Origin: Zygnema cylindricum | Lineage: Eukaryota; Streptophyta; Zygnematophyceae; Zygnematales; Zygnemataceae | Assembly (NCBI GenBank): GCA_037447655.1 | Contig: JBBHKE010001014.1 | Coordinates: 28,513-92,512, forward strand | Direction: 5' to 3' | DNA length: 64,000 bases | Part shown: piece by piece, positions 23,424 through 34,957 of the stretch | How positions within the stretch are numbered: the stretch's first letter is position 1 | How the letters are laid out: each line of letters opens with the position of its first letter | Notes under the pieces: generated by a model | The model's database searches: none | The model's input: only the letters and a program-made list of their open reading frames with translations | Told to the model about the DNA's origin: nothing | Made by a program: the position numbers and the translations under genes

Positions 23424-24573
23424 CTAGCCTGCTTCACCTTTCAATCCACCGTAAACACATTTCTGCCTTCGTGGAATTTTAACCTCATTTTTCGCCTCCA
23501 ACTCCTCATCCAAAAGGAGCTCATCGTCCTCGTCCTCGGATTCTGCCTCAAGTACCTGTGTGACAAGGGCCTTTTTCTTTCTTCTCGGGGTACCACCGGT
23601 CTGCCCCTCCTTTAACCGAAGCTTGGTTAGATTAGTGCACTCTGCCATATAGTGCCCCGGTTTGTTACAAAAATGACATAAACCTTTGGGAGCCCTTGGT
23701 TCGAACTCGTCAACCTCATTATTCTGCTCCCTCCCCCTATAGATTCCGACCGGTTTCCGTGAATCCTTGTTCCTCCAATCGGTCGCTGTTGCCAAGGCTT
23801 GGCCACTCTTTCCTCCCCTTCGGATCTCAATCGTATTCTCTCGAACGAGAATCATCCCTACCACTGAGTTCCATATCCACCTTGAGTCCGGCAAGTCCTG
23901 CACACGGTTGACTATGTTCTCGAACTCATCAGGTAACTTCATCAGTAAACAGTTAACCTTTTCTTTTTCACTAAAAACTTTTCCCGCACTCTCTAGCTCC
24001 ATGAAGAGTGTAGCAAACTCATTGCAAAAATCCAACATATTTCCCCCTTTGTATACATACTCGTTAACTTTCTGATCAGCCAACTGTTGTTGCTGAATCG
24101 TACCACTTCGGTACATCTCTATGAGAGCCATCCAAAGATCGGATGCCCTTTCTACCTGCAAATGAGGACATGCAAGTCCTTGAGTGAGATGGCGTAGGAT
24201 GAAGTGCTTTGCCGCCATATTGTTGAAGTCCCAGGTTTCAGATCATTCTCCTCGTTCCTCAGAATAGGTGACATAAATGCTGAACCAGTTGCTATTGGTG
24301 TGGTCGCCTCCTTCTCCTTTCCTTTGTACACCACCTCTCCTTCTTTTGTTTCCTCCGTTGAAGGTGAATCCTCTTTCTGGTGAATCTGCTTCCTTTAAAC
24401 CTTGGAGGAATTCCAAGACTTGATGGACGCCCCAATCGTCCACTCACTATCCCCCAAAACCTTTTTTCGCATAGAGCTCCTATCATCATACTTTCCCAGT
24501 ATATGAAGCCAGTTCCATTAAAGATTGGTACCCTAGAGGGTGGGCCCATAACCTGAAACTCTGAGACCTCCAT
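23424..24573 (-). pseudogene. Copia gag and protease start of element C
   Basis: The frame begins inside the 5' LTR: ATG at 24573 gives MEVSEFQVMGPPSRVPIFNG, and the V-M-G is the primer-binding site. Frameshifts near 24440, 24300 and 24200 break the N-terminal half. The rest (24218-23424) is open and contains the gag core (SDLWMALIEMYRSGTIQQQQ, then VNEYVYKGGNMLDFCNEF) and a CCHC knuckle, CHFCNKPGHYMAEC. Downstream comes EAG-stop-IIDSGASMHMC, where the protease DSGA is intact but the usual Trp before it is TAG. Confidence 0.85.
24539..24553 (-). promoter_or_regulatory. Primer-binding site of element C (half-tRNA iMet type)
   Basis: Minus strand GGTTATGGGCCCACC lies directly after the LTR end ...TTTCA. 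From memory, the anticodon arm of plant initiator tRNA-Met contains GGTGGGCCCATAACC, so all 15 bases would pair. The internal (not 3'-terminal) tRNA position matches the Drosophila copia mode, in which a cleaved tRNA half primes synthesis. Confidence 0.75.
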
Positions 24574-25602
24574 AAGTCCTCAGAGTGGACAGCTTCCAAG
24601 AAGCCTCTAGGATAATCCTGACCCCTTTGTGTTTAAGCAAAAATAACTGCCACCCTGGCAGACAAAAACTCTGACCAACTTCACCCCTGTGAAGACAAGA
24701 CTCCCCTAAGTTGATAGCAAAAAGAATCTCTGAATTTGCTCCCCTGAGCAGTAAGTTATGGAGGGTCAAAGTTGACCTTTTGTACAGAAGCTCTCTGGGA
24801 GAGAGGGTCCTATCTTCTAATTTTTCTAAGTCCTATCTCTCTCACAGACTCTATCTATTGATGTACGGAACCAATCAAAATTGAGTTCCGTACGCAAAAG
24901 TACAGCTGCCGGTGTACTTTATGTACGGATATTGTACGACATGGCAAAAATGTCGACACATGTCAAATCCGGATTCGGTGCCATAATCTCCGGAGATTCC
25001 ACAATCCAACGGAATTTCGCCACGCGTCATCCGATGTGGCGATGGCCATAAACCGCCGAAATCTTCCTCCGCGATCTCGGCGCTTATCCCGGCCGTCCGA
25101 TTAAATTCGGCTTTAATCGTAGCCGTAATAAATACATGCGCGGTATTTGTTTCTTTTACGAAACAAATTCGCGGTACTGATTTTTGTCCGTACCGTAAGT
25201 CGTACATTATATATTACTGGATCTATGTATCCCGTAATTCATTCCAGTTAAATGGTTTATCGCTAATATACATATCTAAATAATTATCAAACTATATGCT
25301 AGGTAACACTACCGCTAGATTAAACGGCTAAGGCTACCGGCTACTTCGTGTCTGCCGGCCGGCAGGTACAAGGATCAAATCCTGCCGCCGGCACATACAT
25401 TTTAATTAAATATATAAACCCTAATATAAAATTCCCGTAAACCTCAGGATAGCCAAGGTAGCCATGGCTCTAGCTTCCTCTCCAATTTCTCAGTGACTGC
25501 GACAAGTTTGAGAGTTGGAGAGAGAAGTTAGAGATAGACTGCCTCGACTTCTATATTTCTTTTCAGACCTAGAAAATACTAATAAAACCATTAGTTTCTA
25601 CA
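24554..25602 (-). repeat. 5' LTR of element C
   Basis: 1049 bp, the partner of 19152-20200 and nearly identical to it. It starts at TGTAGAAACTAATGG (minus sense), next to the target duplication GTTTC (25603-25607 on plus as GAAAC). It encodes the first residues of gag at its 3' end (ATG at 24573). Confidence 0.9.
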
Positions 25603-26732
25603 GAAACATCACCCACAGCACGAGTTTGGACACTCATTCCACAAGCATAATAAATATTTTTCTCCGGAGTTGTTTTCAGATTTTTGAAGATGTTCCTGTT
25701 CCAGCACATGTGGGCTGACGCTCCTGTATCCATTATCCATCCGGGGTCCTTGGCGCCCTCCATTGCAGCCGCCATAGCGAATACATCTATATTGTCCTCT
25801 GTAGACACCGTGAAAGTCTCGTCTTGGAGAGACGAAGAAGTTGAAAATAGTGCATTTCCACGAGGCGTAGTCCCCGTGAAGCCTTTGTAAAACTGGCTTT
25901 GTTGCCATCCCGGCCGGTATAAACCTGTATCGTTAGCTTTTTGAAGCTTAGGACAAAATTTGTATCCATGACCTCTCTCACTACAATAAAAGCATGCATT
26001 GTTGGATTGTCTATTTCCACCTTGATTAAAATGTCTGAACTGATTAAACTGATTCCTTTGCTGATTAAACTGTCCTTTTCTCTCAAAGGCTGAATTAAAA
26101 GCCTCTCCTTGCTCAACATTGAGAATATTAGATGTAGCTTCCTCCTCTAGTAAAATATTGATGGCTAATTGTAAAGTCCAGCTAGCTTTATCTTTCTGTT
26201 TGAGTATGTCAGATGCTCCTTTCATACTACGAGGGAGACCCCTCATGAGCAATGCCGCCTGTTGAAAAGGAGGAAACAACCCACCTGCACAAGGATGTGC
26301 ATCTACAAGGATACAAAATTTGTTAGAATATTCAGCCATTGTATCGCCAGTGTAGTTATAGTCCCAAATTTTTCCAGCCAATAGAAGCTCTACCTGGACA
26401 TTGGCCTTTTCATAATCACTTTTAAAAGATTTCCAAATATCAATTGCTTTTTTCATCTTTATCCGAGACATAGCTAAGTCCTCAGATATACAAAATTTCA
26501 GAATAGAACGAGCTTGCGTATTTTTCTTAGACCATGACGGATCAGATTCATCCAGCGAACCATCCAATATATCCAAAAGATTGACATTTTCAAAATATGT
26601 TTCCACCATATCCGCCCAGTAAACATACTTATCCCCGGAAAAGATAGGAATTCTTGATGACAGGCCCATAACCTGTTGTTCTACAACCACCGGTGCAGGT
26701 GGAGGAGCAGCAGTAGTAGTAGAAGTAGACAT
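25603..26732 (-). pseudogene. Gag-protease N-terminal part of element B
   Basis: The best-preserved gag in the window: one open frame from ATG at 26732, inside the LTR, to the C insertion. It reads MSTSTTTAAPPPAPVVVEQQ, then VMGLSSRIPIFSGDKYVYW. The gag core is AMSRIKMKKAIDIWKSFKSD and AALLMRGLPRSMKG. A Gln/Asn-rich basic stretch (QFNQQRNQFNQFRHFNQGG) is followed by the CCHC knuckle CFYCSERGHGYKFC. The protease active site is GWIMDTGASAHMCWN, with DTGA intact. The last residues before the stop are read from the C LTR. Gag would form the virus-like particle and protease would cut the polyprotein. The N-terminal half has no lesion, but the gene is cut by C and its pol is decayed. Confidence 0.9.
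26663..26673 (-). promoter_or_regulatory. Primer-binding site of element B
   Basis: Minus strand GGTTATGGGCC directly follows the LTR end GAACAACA. Eleven bases agree with the initiator tRNA anticodon-arm complement. It lies in the gag frame and encodes part of Q-V-M-G. Confidence 0.75.
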
Positions 26733-27469
26733 GATACACTCTCAAAAGCTATCAAGAATCCTACCAAACAGCTGTTCTTAAGTGCTTACCAATTCTTATA
26801 CAAGCATCTAAACCTCACAAAACTCTATCAGAATATAGAGTAGCATTAACACTGATAATTCCCAAAGTTATAGCACAATTGACTCGACAACACTCAAGAT
26901 ATAATACTCAGAAGTTTCCCAAAAATTGTCTGCAGATTTACTACTTGGAAGTCTGGATACATCATGTGTTATGAGTCCTAAGTCTTATACTAGTGTTGTA
27001 CCGGCAATACCAGTGTAATTGAGAGGTACGTCAAGTTGCCAAGCTAATACTAAGCTACCACTGAGCTACCACTGAGCTACCACTGAGCTACCACTAAGCT
27101 ACCATTGAGCTACCACTGAGCTACCCACTAAGTTACCACTGAGTTCCCACTAAGTTGACTAGAATTGTATCTATCGCAGTTGCTCTATCCTGTACAAAAT
27201 CACATTAAGAATATCAGACGTTGCGTTGTCCGTACGGACCATATCAAATATAATCGTGGTTGCCTTGTCCTGTCTGTGTTGCAGCTTCGTTGTTGCGCTG
27301 CTCTGCTGTATAACAGCTGCTCTGCTGTATAGCAGCTGCTCTGCTGTATAGCACCTGCGTTGCTCTGTTGTATAGCAGCTGCGCTGCTCTGTCTTTATAG
27401 CAACTGCGCTGCTTTGTCTGTAAAGGAGTTGCGCTGCTCTGAGACTGAAAGCTTTCTAAAAAGACAACA
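26674..27469 (-). repeat. 5' LTR of element B
   Basis: 796 bp, minus sense TGTTGTCTTTTTAG...GAACAACA. It contains the same 11-bp GAGCTACCACT array (about 27055-27130) and CAGCTGC-rich tandem (about 27290-27430) as the 3' LTR. The flanking duplication is GCAGT at 27470-27474. Confidence 0.88.
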
Positions 27470-27474
27470 GCAGT

Positions 27475-28789
27475 AACACGAACTAGAGATGCTAGCAAAA
27501 TGTATCGGATGGACATGGCTGAATACAATGAAACTGATGTTCTCTACTCTAATGTCCAATCGGATAATGAGTTGTGGCATAAAAGATTAGGACATGTGAA
27601 TTATGATAGCTTTAAGAAAATGGTGAATTCGGGAAAAGTTGAGGGAGTTTCTCTCAGTTCCATCCTACAAAATCATGTGATGGTTGTTCCCTTGGCAATT
27701 CCACAAATTGCCATCTCCACAGGAAATAAACCGCAGATCGGAGAGAGTTTTGCAGCTAATACATTATGATGTTCTCGGTCCTTCACAAGTGGCTTCGGCT
27801 GCAGAAATCCACTATATGGTTACATTCACAGATGACTACTCGAGATATACCAAAGTTTACTTTATGCAACATAAAATTGAAGTGTTTACTCATTTCAAAC
27901 ACTACAAAGCGTGGGCGGAAAAGCTTCATGGAGTTCCAATCTTGGCGTTGAGATCGGACAATGTGGGAGAATATACATCAAAGGAATTCGAAGAGTTTCT
28001 CCTTCAAGAAGGTATTATTCACAATCTTACTCTTCCATATACACCGGAGCAGAATGGTGTGTTTGAGAGATTAAATAGAATTGTGACAGAAAGTGCTCGG
28101 TCCATGCTTGCAGATAAAAGGCTAGATGTGAAATTTTGGGCTGAAGCACTTAACTGCGCTGTATATATTAGGAATAGAATTGCTTGTAGATCTATTAGCA
28201 CTACACAATTTGGACTTTGGACAGGAGAGAAACCTGATGTTAGTCACTTTCAGATCTTTGGCAGCAAGTGTTTTATTCTAGATACTTCACACGATAGATG
28301 GAAAATGGATGCTAAGGGCTTACCGGGAATTTTCATAGGGTATGATGATAATCCAAAAGGTTATAGTTTTTTTTATTTGAGAATCACAAAGTGGTTATCT
28401 CTAGAAATATCCAGATTAAAGATGAGATGGATTGGGTTGACTCTTTTCAAGTGCCAGACAAATCAGCAAAAGAAAATCAGGAATATGTCATTTTTCACCA
28501 CACGCAACGAGTTTACTTTCCACCGCCAAATGGGACTTTTCTTCCTTCGGGTTCTTATTGACTTCACAAAAGGCTTCACCACAAGGTCCTGCTTAGGCGG
28601 AACAAACGGTTACACCACAGGACGCGGATCAGCAAAGGCAATTGAATCGGAGACTGCCGAAAATTTTAGCCTCGGAATTTCCGGGGGGAAAGAGATCTAG
28701 CAGCCTTCAGCAAGCAAGCTCTAGCTCTCACTTTGCTTTTTCTGCAGTGACAGAGGAGCCTCTAACAATCCAGGAGGCCTTTTCATCAC
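27475..28789 (+). pseudogene. Degenerate copia integrase, element A2 (right half, truncated)
   Basis: Continues A2 exactly after the B insertion: pre-integrase ELWHKRLGHVNYDS, then IHYDVLGPSQVAS, LRSDNVGEYTSKEF and YTPEQNGVFERLNRI. The linker FPGGKRSS and the start of the RT lead-in (EEPLTIQEAFSSP) follow. It then stops abruptly at 28789, where A1 continues EKNHWIEAANDE, so RT, RNase H and the 3' LTR are missing. It differs from A1 by several percent, unlike the essentially identical left halves. Frame changes occur at about 27660-27690 and 28370. Confidence 0.85.
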
Positions 28790-30610
28790 CTATGTCGAGC
28801 GTGCCTGAGAAACACAAGGGAAGGGCCCGCTGTCCGGAATGGCTGGTCTTGGCATCCTGCAAAGAACCCACCAATGCGAATGCTTCCCATAATAATGATA
28901 ATGCCCACTGCTGACCCCATCCCTCCCAAAAGGCATGCATGATCAGATAGGAGAGGCACAAGGATAGGGAATAGGGATGAGTGCATAGGAAGGCGAAAAG
29001 ATCTCCCCTCCCCCATACTTTCCCCATTAAGCCCGGGAAAGGGGTTAGGTTCTCGGTAATCGGGTCGGTACCCTAATTCGCTTAATCCACTAGAATTCTA
29101 TAGCATTCATTCCCTCAAAACCCACTGTTTCGATGCCAGGAAATTGCAGTTTTAATCCGGGAAGTCCCTGCCAAAGCAAAAGAGACTACAAGTGAAGACA
29201 CAAATGCACTACCACGTGGACATATAAAAATAAATTGGAATGGCTGTTTCAGATTTAACAATATCACCTTGACCACAGAAATAGAATATAAGATAGAAGA
29301 TATAAAAGATGGCGAAGCAAGCTTAACATACCCCGGCAATTTACGATGATAATGGGAGAAAGGCGAAATCTCTCCTGATGGCAGTGTAAATAGGTATGGT
29401 ACTCCTTTAAGCCTCGGTGTCCGCAACTCAGAACCGACTAGACTCTTCTCAGTTTCAAGCAGCGAAAAAATCCAAAAATCACCCAAAAGGACGGCAGTGC
29501 CAACCGCCAACCCGAACTATGATTCCCAAAATGGACAAATCCAAAACAGAGATGGCAATAGAGTCAAACAACACAAAGATTCTCCAAAAGAAGGTTTGTT
29601 GGAATTTCTGAGGGTTTTCACAGGAGACAGTACTGAAAAGCAACCTGTCTCCTTCGGCCCCAAGCGCCTTATACATCAAAGTTTGTCCAAAATCAGGTCC
29701 AAAAGTCAGAACTATGCTATGAACCAATGAGCGGCAAGCAAGAGCAATCGAACTGACAGAGGACCAAATAGTCCGTACTACACTTGGGGCAAAAAGTTAA
29801 ACATCTGACTACGGCGAGATCCGCGGCCGGAAGTTATTATTTGATCCGCAGTTATAAGCCAAACCACAAAGAAAAGGACACGGAAGTGCCAAGCTTTGAC
29901 TTAATGTAATTAATTAACCACTGGTCAGCTGAATCTGAACTGAATTGCTACAGACAGCTAACAGCAAAATCTAGATGACAGTCCGGAAGTCTACGTGGCA
30001 ATCCACAATGTACCCTCTACTAGGGCTGGTGGAAGCTAGTACTAGGTGACGGAACTGCGATCTTCCAGACGGTAGAACTTTGTCGTCCAGCCTCCGTTAG
30101 GCACGAAACAAAGTGCGTCTTGTTCAGTAGAGGAAATACCATAATCCTTCCGGCTGCTTGCGCTCACTTTTCCGTACTCTGAGAACAGTACGGGTAGGAA
30201 GGGTACAAAAATCCTAGGTAATATAGAAGTTTGCCTGAAAAACACTCGAGCTTGACACCGATTGATAGTCAATACATCCAATATCGAACTTATCGCGATA
30301 TAATTTTACCCGATACCGAACCTCATACGTGGTGTCATTTAAAATAAGAGACTTATTTGTGAGGTTAAAATTGGCGCGACCTGATGTCAAATTACTGGGA
30401 GTTTTTGATGGGGAAAAGTCCACAAGTAAATTCTCACATGCAACTCAACTCGCTAGCTACGCACTCAGACAAAGTTTGCACGTCTTATATTCTTGCAGTC
30501 GTATAGTAAATATTTTCATGCGATGGTTTCAAAGAGGGGAAGATGTACCTCGGAGAGGTGGTTCAACTAATCCATATCGAACTAAATCCCCATTCTCCTC
30601 GCTGCAAACG
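28790..30610. other. Repeat-poor stretch between A2 and the gypsy element, no gene recognised
   Basis: The base composition is more balanced than in its surroundings. On the minus strand there are splice-like signals: donor GTATGTTAAG at about 29333 and acceptor CTTTGGCAG at about 29160. Open stretches run on both sides, for example SGEISPFSHYHRKLPG before the donor and GGMGSAVGIIIIMGSIRIGG near 28850-28910. They hint at exons of an unidentified gene truncated by A2, but no family is recognised and no frame is compelling. Confidence 0.35.
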
Positions 30611-31586
30611 TGTAATAGGATTTTCTACCTCTCACAAAATCCCATTACTACATTCAACTTCAACCACACATTCCATACATTAGAAAATTACACATTCACA
30701 TTGGACACCACTCACATAAGGATAAACTTTAAATTAGAAGAAACTTTTGTCCACATAACATTAGTATGGTGTCTTGCCCTCAGGGCTCAACACTTCTTTT
30801 TGAAGTATTTTCCACTGCTCTCCACTCTTAAATATGCTATCTCTTAATTACTAAAACACTACTTAGTTTGTAAGAGATTTCAGTGCAAAAATGCCATGGC
30901 TCCAATTTGGTATTATTCGCTCAAGACCAAGATCATTCAGAATTTCCACAAATTTTTTCAAAGGAAAAGATGTTTACTCTTCTCTTAGACTTCACTATTT
31001 ATCCATCATCGCCTTGGACTCGCCATGCTAGAGTCAACGCTCCGTTGAACAGGTTTTACCTAGGCGAATCATTGATCAGCTAGGACTCAGACTGACCAAT
31101 GCAAAAACGTGTGAAATCTCTTACTAACTACGTAGGATTTACTAACCTATCAAACGTTACATTTCACTACATAACATTTATGTGCAAAAGTGCGGGCCAA
31201 ACGAAACGCGACTTCGCACTAACGTGTGTTGCAAATTTCACACGCGAAACTATCTACAAAATTCCATAAAGTGAAAGTGACGTTTCGTACTAAAAATTGT
31301 ACGAAACGAACCATCGTGCGCACCAAACGAAATACTGATTCATTTGGTACTTTTTAAACGTGCGCCTGAAAATCCGCGGCTAGTTTGACCCTTAACCCCT
31401 TACAATGAACACCCACTCGTTATTTTGACCTCGCGCTGTCGCCTAAATACACCAATCGCTATATCTTTTAAAATACAACTCCAAATCGTAAAATTCTTTC
31501 GCGGACGTCTACCAAAATAAAAACTATATATTCGTAACACTTAAATACCCATTTACATACAGCTTCGATCCACTATTACTGATACA
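30611..31586 (-). repeat. 3' LTR of gypsy element G
   Basis: Homologous to 37369-39042 without the MITE. Minus sense it starts TGTATCAGTAATAGTGG after the purine tract TAAGAAGGGGATGA (31587-31600) and ends ATCCTATTACA at 30611. It preserves the empty site CTTACTAACTACG (about 31117-31129) that is occupied by a MITE in the other LTR. Flanks AAACG (left) and AAACC (right) are a plausible target duplication. Confidence 0.85.
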
Positions 31587-31635
31587 TCATCCCCTTCTTA
31601 TATTTAACTAACCTCAGTTAAAACACATGTCATTA

Positions 31636-32870
31636 TCATGACGCGACTTCTATATTATTATCCCTCCAATACCTTTGTAAAAACTTAGAATTTTTATCTT
31701 CTAAAGTTAACTTATCTTCTAGCCTTTCTAGATAATGCACTTGCCTGAATATAGTATTGTTGACCTTAAACCGTTGACCAACCCAATCTATTACCCATCT
31801 GTGGACCTCAGGTTTTATTATTATTGAGGGATACAATTCAAATTCCCCTTCAGTTGGTCGAAGGTTTGCTGGTTTCAACTGACTGATGTGCATCACTGGA
31901 TGAATTTTTGTTGAAGGCGGAAAGTCCAATTTGGCAACAACTGATGGTATCATGTTGATTACCATAAATGGTCTGATGTACTTAAAGCAAATTTCCCCGT
32001 AGGATCCGATTGTCCCTCGATCTTGCACTTCTAATGAGTTGTTGAAAGCCAAACCTTGTTACCTGCGCTTACCAACCAATCACCCTGTTTGTTGTTATTA
32101 TTTAGTTCTTCCCTTCTTTCTGCCTCCACTAATGCATCCTGGACTGTTTTCAAACGTGTTTGAATGTATTCCCAAAACTCCTTTTTAGAACACGTATTCT
32201 CTTGAGTTACCCCTGTTATTAAGTCTAATGCTTCTCTCGATTGGTATCCATATGCAACTTCAAACGGTGAGAATCCTGTACTAGTAGGTTTACATGAAGT
32301 GTATGCAGATTCCATTAATGGCAATTTAGATTCCCGTGTGTTCTGAACTCCACTGCAAACAGTCCTAAGCATTTCTTCGAGTGTACGGTTTATCTTTTCT
32401 GTCTGTCCATTTGTGTGAGGATGATAAGAGATACTCATTTTTAATTCAGTGCCTAAATTTTGCTGCAATTCTTTCCAAAATGCAGACGTAAATTTAGAAT
32501 CCCTATCTTTGACTATAGACAAGAGAACTCCATGATGTCTGACCACGTTCTCAAAATATAACTGTGCAATATCTACAACGGAATGATTAGTTTTGCAAGA
32601 GAAAAGATTGCCATTTTACTGAACCTATCGACTACCACCATAATACTGTCATTTCTTCTAGATGTAGTTGGTAACCTGAAAATAAAATCCATACTGACAG
32701 ATTCCCATGGTCTTTCACGGATACCTAAAGGTTTTAAGAGACCTCTAGGTTTCTGGTTATTAAGTTTACTCTGTTGGCAAGGGACACAACTTTCCACGTG
32801 TTTCGACACCTCCTTTGCCATCCCGGGCCAAAATAATATACTACAACTGACTAAGAGTTTAATCTCGACC
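31636..32870 (-). pseudogene. Gypsy integrase of element G
   Basis: The H2C2 zinc region ends HVESCVPCQQSKLNNQKPRG. The core begins PWESVSMDFIFRLPTTSRRN with the first Asp. The second Asp is in IVKDRDSKFTSAFW and the Glu in YHPHTNGQTEKINRTLEEML. A GPY/F-like C terminus reads PVMHISQLKPANLRP and is followed by about 70 residues with no clear chromodomain. Frame breaks occur near 32560 and 32040. The enzyme would join the cDNA to the host genome. Confidence 0.85.
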
Positions 32871-32975
32871 TAGATGTCCTAAATGCTCATGGGCTTTCTG
32901 GAAAAGTTGTTTTCTTAAGTCTCCCATTTCAGGAATGCATAATATATCCACTGTTCACAAATATAGTTAACCATC

Positions 32976-33495
32976 TTATATTCTAAAGCTTTTGACATGC
33001 CTCTCATTCAATGGGCCAAAATTCCCTCCCGAAATATTCTTGCAAATAGCAAAATATAGATCTTTATCATAACCATTTGTAACAGCATCTAAAAAAAATT
33101 CATCCCGAACCACCACGCTTATTTCAAAACATCTACTTAAAGGATTTGCGACTACATTTTTCTTTCCATGAATATGTTTGACATTAAATTTGAAATATGC
33201 CAATTTTTGCATCCACCTAACCTGTCTGCCAGTCATAATCTGTGCATCACTTAATCTCTGTGGATAAGAGAGTGCCTTATTATCACAAAGAACTGTAAAT
33301 TCTTTATTATACAAATAACAACGCCATTTCAATAATGCATGAACAATTGCAAGTAATTCTTTTTCCTGTGCTGGATAGTTTTTTTTCATCATCATTGAAT
33401 TTCTTGGACTCTAAAGCAATAAGACGAAAATGTTTGCCGACTTTTTGACTTATGACTGCACCTAGGCCTTTAACAGATGCATTAGTAGTGATCAC
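32976..33495 (-). pseudogene. Gypsy RNase H of element G
   Basis: Shows TTNASVKGLGAVISQK (first Asp region altered), YPAQEKELLAIVHALLKWRC with the Glu, VLCDNKALSY with Asp, and GKKNVVANPLSR, where the usual form is NVVADALSR. Two overlapping frames show a frameshift near 33390. It lies between RT and integrase, as expected. Confidence 0.8.
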
Positions 33496-33499
33496 AATT

Positions 33500-34470
33500 T
33501 AAAATTCCCTAGCAGGATCAAGATACACGAGTGTAGGGGCAAAGGTGAACTTCCCTTTTAGTTCCTCGAAAGCTCTCTCGTGATCGGCTCCCCACACAAA
33601 CGTCTCCTTCTCCCAACGTAAATCCGTCAAAGGTGTGGCAATCATACTGAAGTTCATGATAAATTTCCTGTAATAAGTGGCCTATCCCAAAATGATCTAA
33701 CTTCTGTGACATTAGTGGGTTGCTTCCAATTTTGTATTGGTGTAATTTTGGATGGATCTGTTTTAACACCTTCCCCACTAACTATATGTCCCCTAAATAA
33801 TTGTTCACTTTTAAGAAAATTGGATTTTGACAATTTTCCATATAGTTTTCTTTCCCTTAACATTTCCAACACTTTCTTTAAATCAATTACAGGTTGTTCT
33901 TTAGATTCGCTGTAAATTTAGAATATCATCTATAAACACCTGAACAAACTCTTCTATATAATCTGAAAAGGTTTGGTTCGTTAACCTTGTATAAGTAGGT
34001 GGTGCATTCATCAAACCAAATGGCATCACTATCCATTCAAAATGACCGGCTCTAGTTCTAAAAGTAATTTTGTCAACATCTTTGGTTCTAATTGGCTCCT
34101 GATTAAAGCCACTACGCAGATTAATCAAAGAAATAATTTAGCACCTTTCAAACCATCTATCAAATCAGAAATTATAGGTAATGGATACTTATTTTTCACC
34201 GTAATCTTGTTCACACTACGATAGTCGACACACATTGTCAATGTTCCGTCCTTCTTTTTGACAAAGAAAACTAGTGCTCCGTACGGTGATTTGCTGGGCT
34301 AAATATGTCCTTTCTCCAAAAGCTCTTTGATCTGTTTCTTTAACTCTTTCTGCTCAAAGAAACTGTACTTATAAATTCCTGTGACAAGGGGATTACATCC
34401 AAGTTCAAGGTTAATAACATGTTCCAAATCTCGGGAAGGTGGCCTTCCTGAGGGTAAATCACGTGGGAAA
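33500..34470 (-). pseudogene. Gypsy reverse transcriptase of element G
   Basis: Motifs on the minus strand are [20 protein letters not shown], then [18 protein letters not shown], then LDLRSGFNQEPI, then TFRTRAGHFEWIVMPFGLMN, then VQVFIDDILN. The active site reads FIDD. There is a stop before PSKSPYG (about 34300) and frameshifts near 34130 and 33880. Copies DNA from the element RNA in an active relative. Confidence 0.85.
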
Positions 34471-34957
34471 ACATCTTGAAATTAAAAAATCAAATCTTTA
34501 ACAGTAGCATCAGATATATTTATGTTAGTTACAAAATCAGATTTTTGTTTTTCAAGATTTTTAGTCGTGTCTGATTTAGGAATAACATCAATGTTAATGT
34601 TTTCTCTCCCTACTTCATCAGTAACTGTCTCAGTTAAAAATAGCAAGAAAGCATGATTTGATTTATATTTTAAATGCTTTTTAAAATGATTAGCAAAAAT
34701 GAAACATTCCACTTCCAATTTGGTTATGTTATTTATATGATTCTTATACAACTTTTTCGAACGTAATGCTTGCAAAACCTTCCAGCCGTTCTCAAATTTC
34801 ACTCTCAAGGTGTTAGTTTCCTAATTAATTTGAGGGATATTTTCAGTTAATCAAGGCTTTCCCAGTATTAGCTCCTCACTACCCAAATTCATTATTTCAC
34901 ACACAAATTTTATTTTAAGACCCTGGATATCAACTTATATTGTGTCAATTTGTAAAT

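Larger units (their letters stand above)
19152..25602 (-). mobile_element. Copia element C, full length, nested in B
   Basis: Two 1049-bp LTRs flank a 4.35-kb interior. The target duplication is GTTTC at the 5' side and GTGTC at the 3' side (minus sense, one mismatch). Removing C and one duplication restores the B reading frame as G-D-V-S-L-L-V-D-V, which matches G-D-V-S-L-M-V-D-V in D. The two LTRs are nearly identical, so this is one of the youngest insertions in the window. Confidence 0.9.
15145..27469 (-). mobile_element. Copia element B, complete insertion into A2, itself split by C
   Basis: Flanked by the 5-bp duplication GCAGT (15140-15144 and 27470-27474). On the minus strand it runs 5' LTR (26674-27469), gag (26732 down to 25603), the C insertion (19152-25602), the rest of pol (19151 down to 16120), a short 3' region, a purine tract (AGCTTTAGGGGAG) and the 3' LTR (15145-15959). 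Without C it is close to 5.9 kb, a normal copia size. Family A sequence resumes exactly on both sides. Confidence 0.9.
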
